The notes: generated by a model from the sequence alone, not told the origin. A DNA stretch of 64,000 nucleotides from Leucobacter musarum subsp. musarum (GCF_001273845.1 NZ_JHBW01000086.1:62001-126000); one strand, 5' to 3'. Counted from the stretch's first letter, positions 9,609-20,311 are shown. Program-made: numbers and translations.

Positions 9609-10802
9609 GTGGCGAAGGCCAAGTTCGAGCGGACCAAGCCGCACGTAAACATCGGAACGATCGGTCACGTTGACCACGGTAAGACGACTCTTACCGCGGC
9701 GATCTCGAAGACCCTCGCCGACAAGTTCCCGTCTGACGTGAACGTGCAGCGCGACTTCGACACGATCGACTCGGCTCCTGAGGAGCGCCAGCGCGGCATC
9801 ACGATCAACATCTCGCACGTCGAGTACGAGACCGACAAGCGTCACTACGCTCACGTTGACGCCCCCGGTCACGCTGACTACATCAAGAACATGATCACCG
9901 GTGCTGCTCAGATGGACGGCGCAATCCTCGTGGTTGCGGCGACCGACGGCATGATGGCGCAGACCAAGGAGCACATCCTGCTCGCCAAGCAGGTCGGCGT
10001 CCCCTACCTGCTCGTTGCACTCAACAAGAGCGACATGGTCGACGACGAGGAAATCCTCGAGCTCGTCGAGATGGAGGTCCGCGAGGAGCTCACCAAGAAC
10101 GGCTACGACGGAGACAACGCTCCCGTCGTCCGTGTCTCGGGCTACGAGGCTCTGCAGGGTACCGAGAAGTGGGTCGACTCGATCGTCGAGCTCATGACCG
10201 CTGTCGACGACAGCATCCCGGACCCGGTGCGCGACAAGGACAAGCCGTTCCTGATGCCCGTTGAGGACGTCTTCACGATCACCGGTCGTGGCACCGTCGT
10301 CACCGGCCGCGCCGAGCGCGGTACGCTGAAGATCAACTCTGAGGTCGAGATTGTGGGTCTGCGCCCGACGCAGAAGACCACCGTCACCGGCATTGAGATG
10401 TTCCACAAGCAGCTCGACGAGGCATGGGCTGGCGAGAACTGTGGCCTCCTGCTCCGCGGCACCAAGCGTGAAGACGTTGAGCGCGGCCAGGTCGTCGTGG
10501 CCCCGGGCTCGATCACCCCGCACACCAAGTTCGAGGGCACCGCCTACATCCTGAAGAAGGAAGAGGGCGGCCGCCACAACCCGTTCGAGACGAACTACCG
10601 TCCGCAGTTCTACTTCCGTACGACTGACGTGACCGGTGTCATCACCCTCCCCGAGGACAAGCCGATGGTTATGCCCGGCGACACCACGGACATGTCGGTC
10701 GAGCTGATCCAGCCGATCGCTATGGAAGAGGGCCTCGGCTTCGCGATCCGTGAGGGTGGCCGCACCGTCGGCGCCGGCACGGTGACCAAGGTTTCCGAGT
10801 AA
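9609..10802 (+). CDS. tuf: Elongation factor Tu
   Basis: 397 residues; GTPase that carries aminoacyl-tRNA to the ribosome. GTG start at 9609 after a strong GAGGAGG. Motifs: [11 protein letters not shown] (P-loop), [14 protein letters not shown] (switch I), [12 protein letters not shown] (G3; Ala replaces the more usual Cys) and [10 protein letters not shown] (G4). Domains 2 and 3 follow, with [13 protein letters not shown] and the C-terminal [18 protein letters not shown]. Last gene of the str operon, followed by a perfect terminator. Confidence 0.98.
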   Translation: MAKAKFERTKPHVNIGTIGHVDHGKTTLTAAISKTLADKFPSDVNVQRDFDTIDSAPEERQRGITINISHVEYETDKRHYAHVDAPGHADYIKNMITGAAQMDGAILVVAATDGMMAQTKEHILLAKQVGVPYLLVALNKSDMVDDEEILELVEMEVREELTKNGYDGDNAPVVRVSGYEALQGTEKWVDSIVELMTAVDDSIPDPVRDKDKPFLMPVEDVFTITGRGTVVTGRAERGTLKINSEVEIVGLRPTQKTTVTGIEMFHKQLDEAWAGENCGLLLRGTKREDVERGQVVVAPGSITPHTKFEGTAYILKKEEGGRHNPFETNYRPQFYFRTTDVTGVITLPEDKPMVMPGDTTDMSVELIQPIAMEEGLGFAIREGGRTVGAGTVTKVSE

Positions 10803-10844
10803 GTCTCGTAGCACCGCCTTCTTCGGCCTGACGGCCGATGATGT

Positions 10845-10881
10845 GAACCCCCGGGAATTCGTTCCCGGGGGTTCTTGCGTT
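10845..10881 (+). terminator. tuf terminator, 13-bp perfect stem with TTCG loop
   Basis: Bases 10845-10857 pair exactly with 10862-10874; the loop is TTCG (10858-10861), followed by TTGCGTTTT. It begins 42 bases after the tuf stop and ends the str operon. Confidence 0.9.
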
Positions 10882-10988
10882 TTCGCCGCGGTGCGCGCGG
10901 CCTGCGCGGGTACCCAGCACCGAAGCGGTATCCTCGAAATCTGATCCACGTCGGCGCTCCCGCGCCGCGCCATATGAAGGGAGCCCAC

Positions 10989-12788
10989 GTGCCGCAGACC
11001 GTAGCGGGCCGCATCGCTCACTTCACCCGGCAGTACGGCGTACTCTTCCTGATCGATGCGCTCGCCTGGGCCATCGGGATCCTGGCCGCACTCGTGCTGC
11101 GCTTCGACTTCAACCTGATGCGCATTCACTGGGGCTGGACGCTGACGGTGATCGGAGTGACCGCGATCCTGCAGCTGCTATTCGGCTGGGTGTTCTGGCT
11201 GTATCGCAACCGCTACCAGGTGGGCAGCTTCGATGAGGTGCGCGTGCTCGTGCTCGACGTCACCGCAGTGCTGGTGGTGGCCTGGCTCTTCGCCTATCTG
11301 GTGGGGTATGGCAACGGGATTCCGCGCAGCACGCTGGTGATTGCCGCCCCCATCACGTTCAGTCTGATGGGCGTCGCCCGCTACGTCGTTCGGCTCTACA
11401 ACGAACGACAACTGCTTCCCGGCATGGAGGCCGAACGGACGCTGCTGTACGGCGCCGGCTATCTCGGAGTGCAGACGGCCAAGCGACTGTTGACCGATGC
11501 CAAAGGGTCCACGCTTCCCGTCGGGTTCATCGACGACGATCCCATGAAGCGCAACCAGGAGGTTCGTGGAGTGCGGGTGCTGGGCGGCTTCGCCGATCTC
11601 GCCCAGGTCGCGCGCGATACCCGTGCCACCAAGGTCATCGTGTGTATCGGCGACGCTGATGCGACGCTGATGCGCCAGGTCGACGAGGTCGCGAACGAGG
11701 TCGGCATGACAGCGCTCGTGCTGCCCCCACTCGATCAAATTCTTCGCAACAACTCGGTGATCTCCGATTTCCGGCAGCTGTCGATCGAGGATCTCATCGG
11801 CCGCCATCCCGTGCGACTCGAGACAGAATCGATCGCCTCGTACCTGCAGGATCGCCGTGTGCTCGTCACCGGCGCAGGCGGCTCGATCGGTTCGGAGCTG
11901 TGCCGACAGCTCGCACGCTTCGCTCCTCGCGAGCTCATCATGCTCGACCGCGATGAAACTTCATTGCAGGAGTCGCAACTCTCGATCAGTGGTCACGGAC
12001 TGCTCGACACGAATGACGTTGTCCTCGCTGATATCCGTGACGCCGCCGCACTCGAGCGCATCTTCCTCGAGCGACGCCCCGAAGTCGTGTTCCACGCGGC
12101 GGCGCTCAAGCACCTCCCGATGCTTGAGCAGTACCCCGATGAGGCATGGAAGACCAATGTGCTCGGCACGCTCAACGTGCTGCGGGCCGCGGAAGCCGTA
12201 GGGGTCGGCACATTCGTGAACATCTCGACCGATAAGGCCGCGAACCCGACCAGCGTGTTGGGGCATTCGAAGCGCGTCGCCGAGAAGCTGACTGCCTACA
12301 TGGCCGAGCGCACCGGTCAACGCTACCTTTCCGTGCGCTTCGGCAACGTGATCGGCAGTCGCGGTTCAATGCTTCCGACCTTCCGCTCACTCATCGAGTC
12401 GGGCGGTCCGGTGACGGTCACGCACCCCGACGTGACCCGGTTCTTCATGACCATTCCCGAGGCCTGCCAACTCGTGGTGCAAGCCGGGGGCATCGGGCGC
12501 CCGGGCGAGGTGCTGATCCTCGATATGGGGGAGCCCGTGCGCATTCTCGACGTGGCGCAGCGCATGATTGAGCAGTCGGGCCGCGATGTCGACATCGTCT
12601 TCACCGGGCTGCGTCACGGTGAGAAACTGCACGAGGAGCTCGTGGGCGACGGCGAAGGCGACGAGCGACCGTTCCACCCGAAGATCTCGCACGCCACGGT
12701 CGATACCATCTCGCCGGAGGTGCTCGACCATGAGGGCTGGGTTGCGCGTATGGATCTGACCGCAGAGGCCGAGGAGCGGGTGCAGTGA
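10989..12788 (+). CDS. Membrane nucleotide-sugar 4,6-dehydratase (CapD/PglF/WbpM type)
   Basis: 599 residues from the GTG at 10989, which has an AAGGGAG site upstream; an in-frame ATG at 10974 lacks one. The N-terminal ~130 residues contain about four transmembrane helices, starting with a segment at ~16-39. A small nucleotide-binding-like domain follows (LLYGAGYLGVQTAKRL). The extended SDR domain starts near 289 (VLVTGAGGSIGSELCRQLA). It carries STDKAANPTSVLGHSKR near 411, with Leu-Gly where Tyr is seen in ordinary epimerases. This architecture fits UDP-GlcNAc 4,6-dehydratases used for surface glycan sugars. It overlaps the next gene by 4 bases (GTGA). The exact nucleotide sugar is not known. 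Confidence 0.88.
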   Translation: MPQTVAGRIAHFTRQYGVLFLIDALAWAIGILAALVLRFDFNLMRIHWGWTLTVIGVTAILQLLFGWVFWLYRNRYQVGSFDEVRVLVLDVTAVLVVAWLFAYLVGYGNGIPRSTLVIAAPITFSLMGVARYVVRLYNERQLLPGMEAERTLLYGAGYLGVQTAKRLLTDAKGSTLPVGFIDDDPMKRNQEVRGVRVLGGFADLAQVARDTRATKVIVCIGDADATLMRQVDEVANEVGMTALVLPPLDQILRNNSVISDFRQLSIEDLIGRHPVRLETESIASYLQDRRVLVTGAGGSIGSELCRQLARFAPRELIMLDRDETSLQESQLSISGHGLLDTNDVVLADIRDAAALERIFLERRPEVVFHAAALKHLPMLEQYPDEAWKTNVLGTLNVLRAAEAVGVGTFVNISTDKAANPTSVLGHSKRVAEKLTAYMAERTGQRYLSVRFGNVIGSRGSMLPTFRSLIESGGPVTVTHPDVTRFFMTIPEACQLVVQAGGIGRPGEVLILDMGEPVRILDVAQRMIEQSGRDVDIVFTGLRHGEKLHEELVGDGEGDERPFHPKISHATVDTISPEVLDHEGWVARMDLTAEAEERVQ

Positions 12789-13882
12789 CCGTGACGGCGC
12801 TCGCCTGGGTGGTCGGGGGAGTCGCGGCGCTGCTCAGTATTGCGCTGCCCGTCGCGGTGCGGCCGCTGCTCGTGCGGCTCGGCATCATGGACGTGCCGAA
12901 TGAGCGGTCGTCGCATGAGCGGCCGGTACTGCGCGGACTCGGGCTCGCAGTGCTGATCGCGATCGCTATCGCGGAAGGGATCGCTGTCGCTGTCCTGGTC
13001 GGTTCCGATGATGCGTCCGGCGGGTGGCGGGTGCTCCTCATCGTGGCGCTCGGCACCTTCGCCTCCGGGATGCTCGGCCTGGCCGAAGACCTGCGTGGAC
13101 TCAGCGTGGGCGTGCGCAGCGTGCTGCTGCTCGGTATCGCCCTCGCCGCAGCGGTTGCGCTGCTCATCATGGCTCCGGCTGGAGGTGGCGTCGCCACCGC
13201 AATCGGCGATGGTGCTGCGTCGTTCGGATGGACGGCCGGTGTGGGGGCGCTCCCGCTCTGGGCATCGGTGCTGCTCGCCATCTACGCCGTGCTCTTCATC
13301 TCGAGCTATATCAATGTCGCGAATTTCATGGACGGGCTCAATGGCATCAGCGGCTTCCATGGCGTGATCGCCGGGCTCACCTTCGCCGTCTCGGGTTGGT
13401 TTGCCGGGATGCCGTGGCTCATCGTCGCCGGCGCCGCTCTCGCTGCGGGATTCGCGGGCTTTCTCCCCTGGAATCTCACCAAACCGGGGGCGTTCCTCGG
13501 CGATGTGGGCAGCTACCTCCTCGGGGGAGCCGTCGCGATCACCAGCTTCGCCGCACTGGTTTCGGGGGTGCCGCTGCTTGCAACCATTGGCCCCATGGTC
13601 ATCTGCTTCGGCGACGTCGCGGTCACGCTCGTCAAGCGCGTGCGGACCGGTCACCGCTGGGATGAGCCGCACAAAGAACACGCGTATCAGCGCATCCAAC
13701 AGCTCGGGTACTCGCACGTGCAGGCGTCGGCCTGCACCGCGGGCGCCAGTCTCCTCACCTCCGCACTGGGCCTCGCGTCATTCTTCACCGGGCTCGGCGG
13801 AGCCCTGCTGCTGCTCGTCGCAGGTCTCGCTGTATTGGTCGTCTACCTCCTCCTGCCGCGCCTCCTGCCGAACCGCAGTTGA
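12785..13882 (+). CDS. Polyprenyl-phosphate sugar-1-phosphate transferase (WecA/TagO/MraY family)
   Basis: 365 residues, about ten transmembrane helices, GTG start overlapping the dehydratase stop. Family signatures visible: DVPNERSSHERPV near the N-terminus, the catalytic NVANFMDGLNGI, FLGDVGSYLLGG, and the basic-His loop PHKEHAYQRIQQLG near residue 300. It would transfer a sugar-1-phosphate to undecaprenyl phosphate and so start a surface polysaccharide or cell-wall glycopolymer. Coupling with the dehydratase suggests that enzyme's product, or one derived from it, is the donor. It is not MraY proper, which would be expected in the division/cell-wall cluster. Confidence 0.88.
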   Translation: MTVTALAWVVGGVAALLSIALPVAVRPLLVRLGIMDVPNERSSHERPVLRGLGLAVLIAIAIAEGIAVAVLVGSDDASGGWRVLLIVALGTFASGMLGLAEDLRGLSVGVRSVLLLGIALAAAVALLIMAPAGGGVATAIGDGAASFGWTAGVGALPLWASVLLAIYAVLFISSYINVANFMDGLNGISGFHGVIAGLTFAVSGWFAGMPWLIVAGAALAAGFAGFLPWNLTKPGAFLGDVGSYLLGGAVAITSFAALVSGVPLLATIGPMVICFGDVAVTLVKRVRTGHRWDEPHKEHAYQRIQQLGYSHVQASACTAGASLLTSALGLASFFTGLGGALLLLVAGLAVLVVYLLLPRLLPNRS

Positions 13883-14271
13883 CGGTCGACACCTCAATGC
13901 CTGAGGCGATCCGACACGCGACACGCCCGGGTTGCACGGAGGCTCTCCGCGTGCGAGAATAGACAGGTTCAGTACTCCACGCCCCGGTGTGGGTCACTGC
14001 CAGGCAGTGCATAATCGCCCCGAGTGATCGGGGTTCGGGTTAGGCCGCGGGTAGCGAACAACACCCGCACGCCGTTCGGCGGCCAGACATTAGTCCGGCC
14101 GCTTTCGTGCGCGCGGGGCCGACTGCTCGTCGATACGGGCGGTCGGTTTTGACAGGTGAACAGAGACCCAGCACGAGGCGCGAGAGCGCCAACGCCAGGG
14201 CGCTGGTACGTAAGACGTCCAATGCGGCGCACTTCGGTGCGCAGTACGACGCAAGTAGAAAAGAGAGTCAC
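13883..14271 (+). promoter_or_regulatory. Leader of the S10 operon with candidate promoter
   Basis: 389 bases without a gene. TTGCAC (13932-13937), 17 bases, then GAGAAT (13955-13960) is a plausible promoter, giving a ~300-base leader. The leader holds several small inverted repeats, for example CACTGCC/GGCAGTG near 13994, CCCCG/CGGGG near 14019-14034, and GCGGCC (14079-14084) with GGCCGC (14097-14102) followed by TTTCG. Such leaders carry feedback control in other bacteria, but I cannot match this one to a known L4 or other binding structure. Confidence 0.5.
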
Positions 14272-14580
14272 ATGGCGGGACAGAAGATCCGCATCCGACT
14301 GAAGTCGTATGACCACGAGGTCATCGACAGCTCCGCACGCAAGATTGTCGACACGGTCACCCGCGCTGGTGCCACCGTGATCGGCCCCGTGCCGCTCCCC
14401 ACGGAGAAGAACGTGATCGCAGTCATCCGTTCGCCCCACAAGTACAAGGACAGCCGCGAGCACTTCGAGAAGCGCACGCACAAGCGCCTGATCGACATCG
14501 TCGATCCCACCCCGAAGGCCGTCGATTCGCTCATGCGTCTCGACCTGCCTGCCGACGTCAATATCGAGATCAAGCTCTAA
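14272..14580 (+). CDS. rpsJ: 30S ribosomal protein S10
   Basis: 102 residues ([20 protein letters not shown]...), the usual length. The ATG at 14272 is chosen because family members begin [11 protein letters not shown]; the frame is open upstream. Small-subunit head protein, and in other bacteria also the transcription antitermination factor NusE. First gene of the S10 operon, 14 bases before rplC. Confidence 0.98.
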   Translation: MAGQKIRIRLKSYDHEVIDSSARKIVDTVTRAGATVIGPVPLPTEKNVIAVIRSPHKYKDSREHFEKRTHKRLIDIVDPTPKAVDSLMRLDLPADVNIEIKL

Positions 14581-14594
14581 GGGGGGATCCGGAC

Positions 14595-15248
14595 ATGTCA
14601 GTAGTACGTAACGTGAAGGGTCTTCTGGGCACCAAGCTCGGTATGACGCAGGTCTGGGACGAGAACGGCAATGTCGTTCCCGTCACCGTGATCGAGGTGG
14701 CACCCAACGTGATCACCCAGATCCGCACCCCCGAGGTCGACGGCTACAGCGCCGTGCAGATCGCCGCGGGTCAGATCGATCCCCGCAAGGTGAACAAGCC
14801 GACGGCTGGTCACTTCGAGAAGGCCGGCGTAACGCCGCGCCGTCACCTCACCGAGGTTCGCACCTCCGACGCGGCTGAGTACGCGCTCGGCCAGGAGCTC
14901 ACCGTCGATGGCACCTTCGAGGCCGGTCAGAAGATCGACGTCGTTGGCACCTCGAAGGGCAAGGGCTTCGCCGGTGCCATGAAGCGTCACAACTTCAAGG
15001 GTGTTGGCGCATCGCACGGTGCTCACCGCAACCACCGCAAGCCGGGCTCGATCGGTGGAGCCGCGACCCCGGGTCGCGTCTTCAAGGGTCAGCGCATGCC
15101 GGGCCGCATGGGTGGCGAGCGCGTGACCGTGCAGAACCTCACCGTGCAGGCGATCGACGCCGAGAAGAACCTCATCCTGGTCAAGGGTGCAGTTCCCGGT
15201 GCACGCGGTCGTCTCGTTTTCGTTCGCAACGCAGTGAAGGGGGCGTAG
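14595..15248 (+). CDS. rplC: 50S ribosomal protein L3
   Basis: 217 residues; binds near the 3' end of 23S rRNA and starts 50S assembly. ATG at 14595 after a G-rich site. Family sequence [17 protein letters not shown] at the start and the central loop [15 protein letters not shown], which reaches toward the peptidyl-transferase centre. rplD follows after 3 bases. Confidence 0.98.
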   Translation: MSVVRNVKGLLGTKLGMTQVWDENGNVVPVTVIEVAPNVITQIRTPEVDGYSAVQIAAGQIDPRKVNKPTAGHFEKAGVTPRRHLTEVRTSDAAEYALGQELTVDGTFEAGQKIDVVGTSKGKGFAGAMKRHNFKGVGASHGAHRNHRKPGSIGGAATPGRVFKGQRMPGRMGGERVTVQNLTVQAIDAEKNLILVKGAVPGARGRLVFVRNAVKGA

Positions 15249-15251
15249 TTC

Positions 15252-15905
15252 ATGGCTACCGCTACCAAGCTCGAGGTGTTCGACGCCCAGGGTAAGAAGG
15301 CCGGGTCGGTTGACCTGCCCGAGACCATTTTCGGTGTCGAGACCAACGTCCCGCTGATCCACCAGGTGGTCACCGCTCAGCTCGCAGCTGCGCGTCAGGG
15401 TACGCACAAGACCAAGAACCGCGGCGAGGTCTCCGGTTCGGGTGTCAAGCCGTTCAAGCAGAAGGGCACCGGCCGCGCTCGTCAGGGTTCGGTTCGTGCT
15501 CCTGAGCACCGCGGCGGCGGCGTCGTGCACGGTCCCGTGCCGCGCGACTACTCGCAGCGCACCCCCAAGAAGATGATTGCTGCTGCGCTCCGCGGTCTGC
15601 TGTCGGATCGCGCTCGCGCGAACCGCCTGCACGTCGTCGAGGGCTTTGGCATCGCCGACAAGCCCAGCACCAAGGCCGCACGCGTTTTCCTCGCGTCGGT
15701 TGCTCCGGGCAAGCGCGTTCTCGTGGTCGTCGACCGCGATGACGAGCTGACGGCGCTCAGCGTGCGCAACCTGGAGCACGTCCACGTGATCTTCCAGGAT
15801 CAGCTCAACGCCTACGACGTGGTCGTCAGCGACGATCTCGTCTTCACCAAGGCCGCCTTCGACGCCTTCGTCACCGGCCGTGCCGCTCAGGAGGTCTCGA
15901 AGTGA
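15252..15905 (+). CDS. rplD: 50S ribosomal protein L4
   Basis: 217 residues; L4 lines the peptide exit tunnel with a long loop, seen here as [20 protein letters not shown]. In E. coli L4 also represses the S10 operon; that control is not conserved in all bacteria. The stop overlaps the rplW start (GTGA). Confidence 0.98.
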   Translation: MATATKLEVFDAQGKKAGSVDLPETIFGVETNVPLIHQVVTAQLAAARQGTHKTKNRGEVSGSGVKPFKQKGTGRARQGSVRAPEHRGGGVVHGPVPRDYSQRTPKKMIAAALRGLLSDRARANRLHVVEGFGIADKPSTKAARVFLASVAPGKRVLVVVDRDDELTALSVRNLEHVHVIFQDQLNAYDVVVSDDLVFTKAAFDAFVTGRAAQEVSK

Positions 15906-16201
15906 GCTTGAACAAGTCCGCACACGACGTCATCATCCGCCCGATCGTTTCGGAGAAGAGCTACGGTCTCATCGACGCCAACGGCCAGTACACCTTCGAG
16001 GTGCAGCCGGAGTCGAACAAGACCGAGATCAAGCTCGCTGTCGAACAGGTCTTCAATGTGAAGGTCGCCAAGGTCCGCACGCTGACCCGCAAGGGTAAGA
16101 CCCGCCGCACCAAGTTCGGTCTGGGCAAGCGCAAGGACACCAAGCGCGCGATCGTCACCCTGAAGTCGGGCTCCATCGACATCTTCACGGCTGCGCTGTA
16201 G
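15902..16201 (+). CDS. rplW: 50S ribosomal protein L23
   Basis: 99 residues, GTG start overlapping rplD by 4 bases. L23 sits at the tunnel exit and docks trigger factor and SRP. The sequence contains [15 protein letters not shown] and the basic loop [20 protein letters not shown], typical of the family. Confidence 0.97.
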   Translation: MSLNKSAHDVIIRPIVSEKSYGLIDANGQYTFEVQPESNKTEIKLAVEQVFNVKVAKVRTLTRKGKTRRTKFGLGKRKDTKRAIVTLKSGSIDIFTAAL

Positions 16202-16223
16202 AAGGGGCGAAGAGGAACACATC

Positions 16224-17060
16224 ATGGCAATTCGCAAGTACAAGCCGACGACCCCGGGTCGTCGCGGCTCGAGCGTTGCTGATTTCGCAGAGATCACGCG
16301 CTCCACGCCCGAGAAGTCGCTGCTTCGCCCGCTTCCCAAGACCGGCGGCCGCAACAACCAGGGCCGGATCACCACCCGTCACATCGGTGGTGGCCACAAG
16401 CGTCAGTACCGCGTCATCGACTTCCGTCGTCACGACAAGGACGGCGTCGACGCCAAGGTCGCTCACATCGAGTACGACCCCAACCGCACCGCACGCATTG
16501 CACTGCTGCACTTCCAGGACGGCACGAAGCGCTACATCATCGCGCCGAACAAGCTGAAGCAGGGCGACGTCGTCGAGTCGGGTGCCGGCGCTGACATCAA
16601 GCCGGGCAACAACCTGCCGCTGAAGAACATCCCGACGGGTACCGTCATCCATGCGATCGAACTGAAGCCCGGTGGGGGAGCGAAGCTCGCTCGTTCCGCA
16701 GGCACCTCGGTTCGCCTCGTTGCGAAGGACGGCCCCTACGCTCAGCTGCGTCTCCCCTCGGGTGAGATCCGCAACGTCGACGTGCGCTGCCGCGCAACCG
16801 TCGGCGAGGTCGGCAACGCCGAGCAGTCGAACATCAACTGGGGCAAGGCCGGCCGTATGCGCTGGAAGGGCGTCCGCCCGACCGTGCGTGGTGTCGTCAT
16901 GAACCCGGTGGATCACCCCCACGGTGGTGGCGAAGGCCGCACCTCGGGTGGTCGTCACCCGGTCAGCCCCTGGGGCCAGAAGGAAGGCCGTACGCGCCAT
17001 CCGAACAAGGAAAGCGACAAGCTCATCGTGCGTCGCCGCAACGCTGGCAAGAAGCGTTAG
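16224..17060 (+). CDS. rplB: 50S ribosomal protein L2
   Basis: 278 residues; binds domain IV of 23S rRNA and is needed for peptidyl-transferase activity and subunit association. The C-terminal signature [20 protein letters not shown] includes the functionally important His. RBS GAAGAGGAA precedes the ATG. 22 bases after rplW. Confidence 0.98.
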   Translation: MAIRKYKPTTPGRRGSSVADFAEITRSTPEKSLLRPLPKTGGRNNQGRITTRHIGGGHKRQYRVIDFRRHDKDGVDAKVAHIEYDPNRTARIALLHFQDGTKRYIIAPNKLKQGDVVESGAGADIKPGNNLPLKNIPTGTVIHAIELKPGGGAKLARSAGTSVRLVAKDGPYAQLRLPSGEIRNVDVRCRATVGEVGNAEQSNINWGKAGRMRWKGVRPTVRGVVMNPVDHPHGGGEGRTSGGRHPVSPWGQKEGRTRHPNKESDKLIVRRRNAGKKR

Positions 17061-17084
17061 TCGACAGGTAGGAGAGAGTAGAAG

Positions 17085-17366
17085 ATGCCTCGTAGTCTCA
17101 AGAAGGGCCCCTTCGTCGATAACCACCTGTTGAACAAGGTGATTGTGCAGAACGAAGCTGGCTCCAAGAACGTGATCAAGACCTGGTCGCGCCGCTCGAT
17201 GATCATCCCCGCCATGCTGGGACACACCATCGCGGTGCACGACGGTCGGAAGCACATCCCCGTGTTCGTCACGGAGACCATGGTCGGTCACAAGCTGGGC
17301 GAGTTCGCGCCCACGCGTACCTTCCGTGGACACGTGAAGGACGACAAGAAGGGCCGTCGCCGCTAA
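17085..17366 (+). CDS. rpsS: 30S ribosomal protein S19
   Basis: 93 residues; forms a complex with S13 in the 30S head. Starts [16 protein letters not shown] and contains the family core [27 protein letters not shown] lies upstream of the ATG. Normal length. Confidence 0.98.
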   Translation: MPRSLKKGPFVDNHLLNKVIVQNEAGSKNVIKTWSRRSMIIPAMLGHTIAVHDGRKHIPVFVTETMVGHKLGEFAPTRTFRGHVKDDKKGRRR

Positions 17367-17391
17367 GCGGTGACGTGAAGGAGGAAGAGAA

Positions 17392-17772
17392 ATGGTGGAG
17401 TCGATCGCACGCGTGCGTCATATCCGCGTTACCCCCCAGAAGGCCCGTCGCGTTATTGATCTGGTTCGTGGGAAGAACGCTCAGGAGGCACTCGCCATCC
17501 TGAAGTTCGCCCCGCAGGCCGCATCGGAGCCGATTTTCAAGCTGGTGGCCTCGGCGATCGCGAATGCGCGCGTCAAGGCTGACAAGGAAAATCTGCGTCT
17601 CAACGAGGACGAGCTGGTCATCGCTCGTGCCTTCGTGGACGAGGGTGCGACGCTGAAGCGTTTCCGCCCCCGCGCACAGGGACGCGCGTTCCGCATCAAC
17701 AAGCGCACCAGCCACATCACGATCGTGCTGCAGTCGGCTGATGAGCTGGCTGCCGCGAAGAAGGGAGCCTAA
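17392..17772 (+). CDS. rplV: 50S ribosomal protein L22
   Basis: 126 residues; its beta-hairpin lines the exit tunnel. The core motif [20 protein letters not shown] and the hairpin region [20 protein letters not shown] are visible. AAGGAGG lies upstream. Four bases separate it from rpsC. Family length. Confidence 0.98.
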   Translation: MVESIARVRHIRVTPQKARRVIDLVRGKNAQEALAILKFAPQAASEPIFKLVASAIANARVKADKENLRLNEDELVIARAFVDEGATLKRFRPRAQGRAFRINKRTSHITIVLQSADELAAAKKGA

Positions 17773-17776
17773 CGGT

Positions 17777-18535
17777 ATGGGCCAGAAGATTCATCCCTAT
17801 GGCTTCCGCCTCGGGATCACCACTGATCACGTGTCGCGTTGGTTCTCGGACTCGACGAAGGCCGGTCAGCGCTACGCTGACTACCTCGCCGAGGACATCA
17901 AGATCCGTCAGCACCTGACCAAGCAGCTCGACCGTGCGGGCGTTTCGCGCGTCGAGATCGAGCGCACCCGTGACCGTGTTCGCGTGGACATCCACTCGGC
18001 ACGTCCCGGCATCGTCATCGGTCGCCGTGGCGCTGAGGCCGAGCGCATCCGCGCCGACCTCGAGAAGCTCACCGGCAAGCAGATCCAGCTGAACATCCTC
18101 GAGGTCAAGAACCCCGAGGCCGACGCTCAGCTCGTCGCGCAGGGCATCGCCGAGCAGCTCGCTGCTCGTGTGGCGTTCCGCCGCGCGATGCGCAAGGGTC
18201 TGCAGGGCGCTCAGCGTGCCGGCGCCAAGGGCATCCGTATCCAGGTCTCCGGCCGCCTCGGCGGCGCCGAGATGAGCCGCTCGGAGTTCTACCGTGAGGG
18301 TCGCGTGCCGCTGCACACGCTCCGCGCGAACATCGATTACGGCTTCTACGAGGCAAAGACCACCTTCGGCCGCATCGGCGTGAAGGTCTGGATCTACAAG
18401 GGTGACCTGACCAACAAGGAACTCGCTCGTGAGCAGGCGGCCCAGAAGCCGTCTCGCGACCGCGGCGACCGCCGCCGTGCGCCCCGTGGCGCACAGGCCG
18501 AGGCTGCACCTGCTGCAGCAGGAGCGGAGAAGTAA
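17777..18535 (+). CDS. rpsC: 30S ribosomal protein S3
   Basis: 252 residues from the ATG at 17777 ([18 protein letters not shown]); an earlier in-frame GTG is inside rplV and unlikely. KH domain with the GXXG-type [18 protein letters not shown] near 75-92. The C-terminus extends past the usual core as a basic then Ala-rich tail (residues ~220-252). It forms the mRNA entry site with S4 and S5. Confidence 0.98.
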   Translation: MGQKIHPYGFRLGITTDHVSRWFSDSTKAGQRYADYLAEDIKIRQHLTKQLDRAGVSRVEIERTRDRVRVDIHSARPGIVIGRRGAEAERIRADLEKLTGKQIQLNILEVKNPEADAQLVAQGIAEQLAARVAFRRAMRKGLQGAQRAGAKGIRIQVSGRLGGAEMSRSEFYREGRVPLHTLRANIDYGFYEAKTTFGRIGVKVWIYKGDLTNKELAREQAAQKPSRDRGDRRRAPRGAQAEAAPAAAGAEK

Positions 18536-18537
18536 GC

Positions 18538-18957
18538 ATGCTGATTCCCCGTCGAGTCAAGTACCGCAAGCAGCACCACCCCAGCCGCACCGGTCAGTCC
18601 AAGGGTGGCAACACCGTGGCATTCGGTGAGTTCGGCATCCAGGCGCTGACCCCCGCTTACGTGACGAACCGTCAGATCGAGTCCGCTCGTATCGCCATGA
18701 CGCGTCACATCAAGCGCGGCGGCAAGGTGTGGATCAACATCTACCCGGACCGCCCCCTCACCAAGAAGCCTGCGGAAACCCGCATGGGTTCCGGTAAGGG
18801 CTCCCCGGAGTGGTGGGTTGCCAACGTCAAGCCGGGCCGCGTCCTCTTCGAGGTCGCCGGCGTCGATGAGGAGCTTGCACGTGAGGCGCTCACCCGCGCC
18901 ATCCACAAGCTGCCCCTCAAGGCCCGTATCATCAAGCGCGAGGAGGGCGACGCGTAA
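18538..18957 (+). CDS. rplP: 50S ribosomal protein L16
   Basis: 139 residues; contacts the A-site tRNA and completes the peptidyl-transferase region. Starts [19 protein letters not shown]; the core [18 protein letters not shown] is clear. Two bases after rpsC; its stop shares one base with the rpmC start. Confidence 0.98.
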   Translation: MLIPRRVKYRKQHHPSRTGQSKGGNTVAFGEFGIQALTPAYVTNRQIESARIAMTRHIKRGGKVWINIYPDRPLTKKPAETRMGSGKGSPEWWVANVKPGRVLFEVAGVDEELAREALTRAIHKLPLKARIIKREEGDA

Positions 18958-19265
18958 TGGCGATCGGTACCCAGGAACTGGCCATCACCGAGCTCGATAG
19001 CTTCGAGAACGAGCGACTGGCAGAAGAACTCAAGAAGGCGAAGGGCGAGCTCTTCAACCTTCGTTTCCAGTCGGCCACCGGCCAGCTGGAAAGCCACGGC
19101 CGCGTTCGCCAGGTGAAGCGCGACATCGCTCGCATCTACACCGTGCTGCGTGAGCGTGAGCTCGGCATTCGTGCCACGCCCGCTGCTGCTGCGCCCGCAA
19201 AGGCGAAGAAGAGCAGCAAGAAGACCGAGCAGGCGGATGCCGCCGCTGAGACGAAGGAGGCCTGA
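18957..19265 (+). CDS. rpmC: 50S ribosomal protein L29 with extended C-terminal tail
   Basis: 102 residues. The L29 core lies at residues ~10-70 ([20 protein letters not shown]...[18 protein letters not shown]). The usual protein has about 65-75 residues. The extra ~30 C-terminal residues are Ala/Lys/Glu-rich low complexity. L29 sits beside L23 at the tunnel exit. Start overlaps the rplP stop by one base (TAATG). Confidence 0.96.
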   Translation: MAIGTQELAITELDSFENERLAEELKKAKGELFNLRFQSATGQLESHGRVRQVKRDIARIYTVLRERELGIRATPAAAAPAKAKKSSKKTEQADAAAETKEA

Positions 19266-19267
19266 AC

Positions 19268-19540
19268 ATGGCTGAGGTCGAGAAGGAACAGCGCGGCTAC
19301 CGTAAGGCTCGCCGCGGCTACGTCGTCAGCGACAAGATGGAGAAGACCATCGTTGTCGAGGTCGAGGATCGCGTGAAGCACCCGCTCTACGGCAAGGTGC
19401 TCCGTCGCTCGTCGAAGGTGAAGGCCCACGACGAGCAGAACACGGCCGGCATCGGCGATCTCGTGCTCATCCACGAGACCCGCCCGCTGAGCGCGACCAA
19501 GCGCTGGCGTCTGGTCGAGATCCTCGAGAAGGCGAAGTAA
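19268..19540 (+). CDS. rpsQ: 30S ribosomal protein S17
   Basis: 90 residues; OB-fold protein binding 16S rRNA helix 11. Family sequences [20 protein letters not shown] and [20 protein letters not shown] are present. Follows rpmC after 2 bases; 32 bases separate it from rplN. Confidence 0.97.
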   Translation: MAEVEKEQRGYRKARRGYVVSDKMEKTIVVEVEDRVKHPLYGKVLRRSSKVKAHDEQNTAGIGDLVLIHETRPLSATKRWRLVEILEKAK

Positions 19541-19572
19541 GCCTCCGGGCTTACTGAGTGAAGGAGTAACAA

Positions 19573-19941
19573 GTGATTCAGCAGGAATCCCGACTCAAGG
19601 TTGCCGACAACAGCGGCGCCAAGGAGTTGCTCACGATTCGTGTGCTCGGTGGCTCGAAGCGTCGTTACGCCGGTGTCGGCGACACGATCGTCGCGACCGT
19701 CAAGGACGCAATCCCCGGCGGCAACGTGAAGAAGGGCGACGTCGTCAAGGCGGTCGTCGTTCGCACGCGCAAGTCGACTCGTCGCGCGGATGGCTCGTAC
19801 ATCGCGTTCGACGAGAACGCTGCCGTCATCCTCAAGGCCGATGGGGAGCCCCGCGGCACCCGTATCTTCGGGCCGGTCGGACGTGAGCTGCGCGATAAGC
19901 GGTTCATGAAGATCGTCTCGCTCGCACCGGAGGTGATCTAG
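19573..19941 (+). CDS. rplN: 50S ribosomal protein L14
   Basis: 122 residues, GTG start at 19573 after AAGGAG. Subunit-interface protein; starts [20 protein letters not shown] and ends with [20 protein letters not shown]. Normal length. First gene of the spc part of the cluster, with no clear terminator before it. Confidence 0.98.
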   Translation: MIQQESRLKVADNSGAKELLTIRVLGGSKRRYAGVGDTIVATVKDAIPGGNVKKGDVVKAVVVRTRKSTRRADGSYIAFDENAAVILKADGEPRGTRIFGPVGRELRDKRFMKIVSLAPEVI

Positions 19942-19945
19942 TCCT

Positions 19946-20311
19946 ATGGGCGCAAAGATCAAGAAGGGTGACCTCGTCGAGGTCATCTCGGGCCCGTCGC
20001 AGGAACGCGGCGGCTACAAGGGCAAGCAGGGTCGCGTCATCGAGGTCCTGACCGAGACCGACCGCGTCGTGGTTGAGGGCGTCAATTTCGTCACCAAGCA
20101 CGTCCGCGTCGGCCAGTCGGAGCGTGGCACCCGCGAGGGTGGCATCGAGACCGTCGAGGCCCCGATTCACGTGTCGAACGTCGCCATCGTCGACCCCGAG
20201 ACGAAGAAGCCGACCCGCGTCGGGTTCCGCGTCGAGGAGATCGAGAAGGACGGCAAGAAGAAGACGGTTCGCGTGCGCTACGCGAAGTCGTCCGGGAAGG
20301 ATCTCGCATGA
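19946..20311 (+). CDS. rplX: 50S ribosomal protein L24
   Basis: 121 residues, slightly longer than the E. coli protein as in many actinobacteria. KOW motif region [20 protein letters not shown] at the N-terminus. An assembly initiator of the large subunit. Its stop overlaps the rplE start (ATGA). Confidence 0.97.
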   Translation: MGAKIKKGDLVEVISGPSQERGGYKGKQGRVIEVLTETDRVVVEGVNFVTKHVRVGQSERGTREGGIETVEAPIHVSNVAIVDPETKKPTRVGFRVEEIEKDGKKKTVRVRYAKSSGKDLA

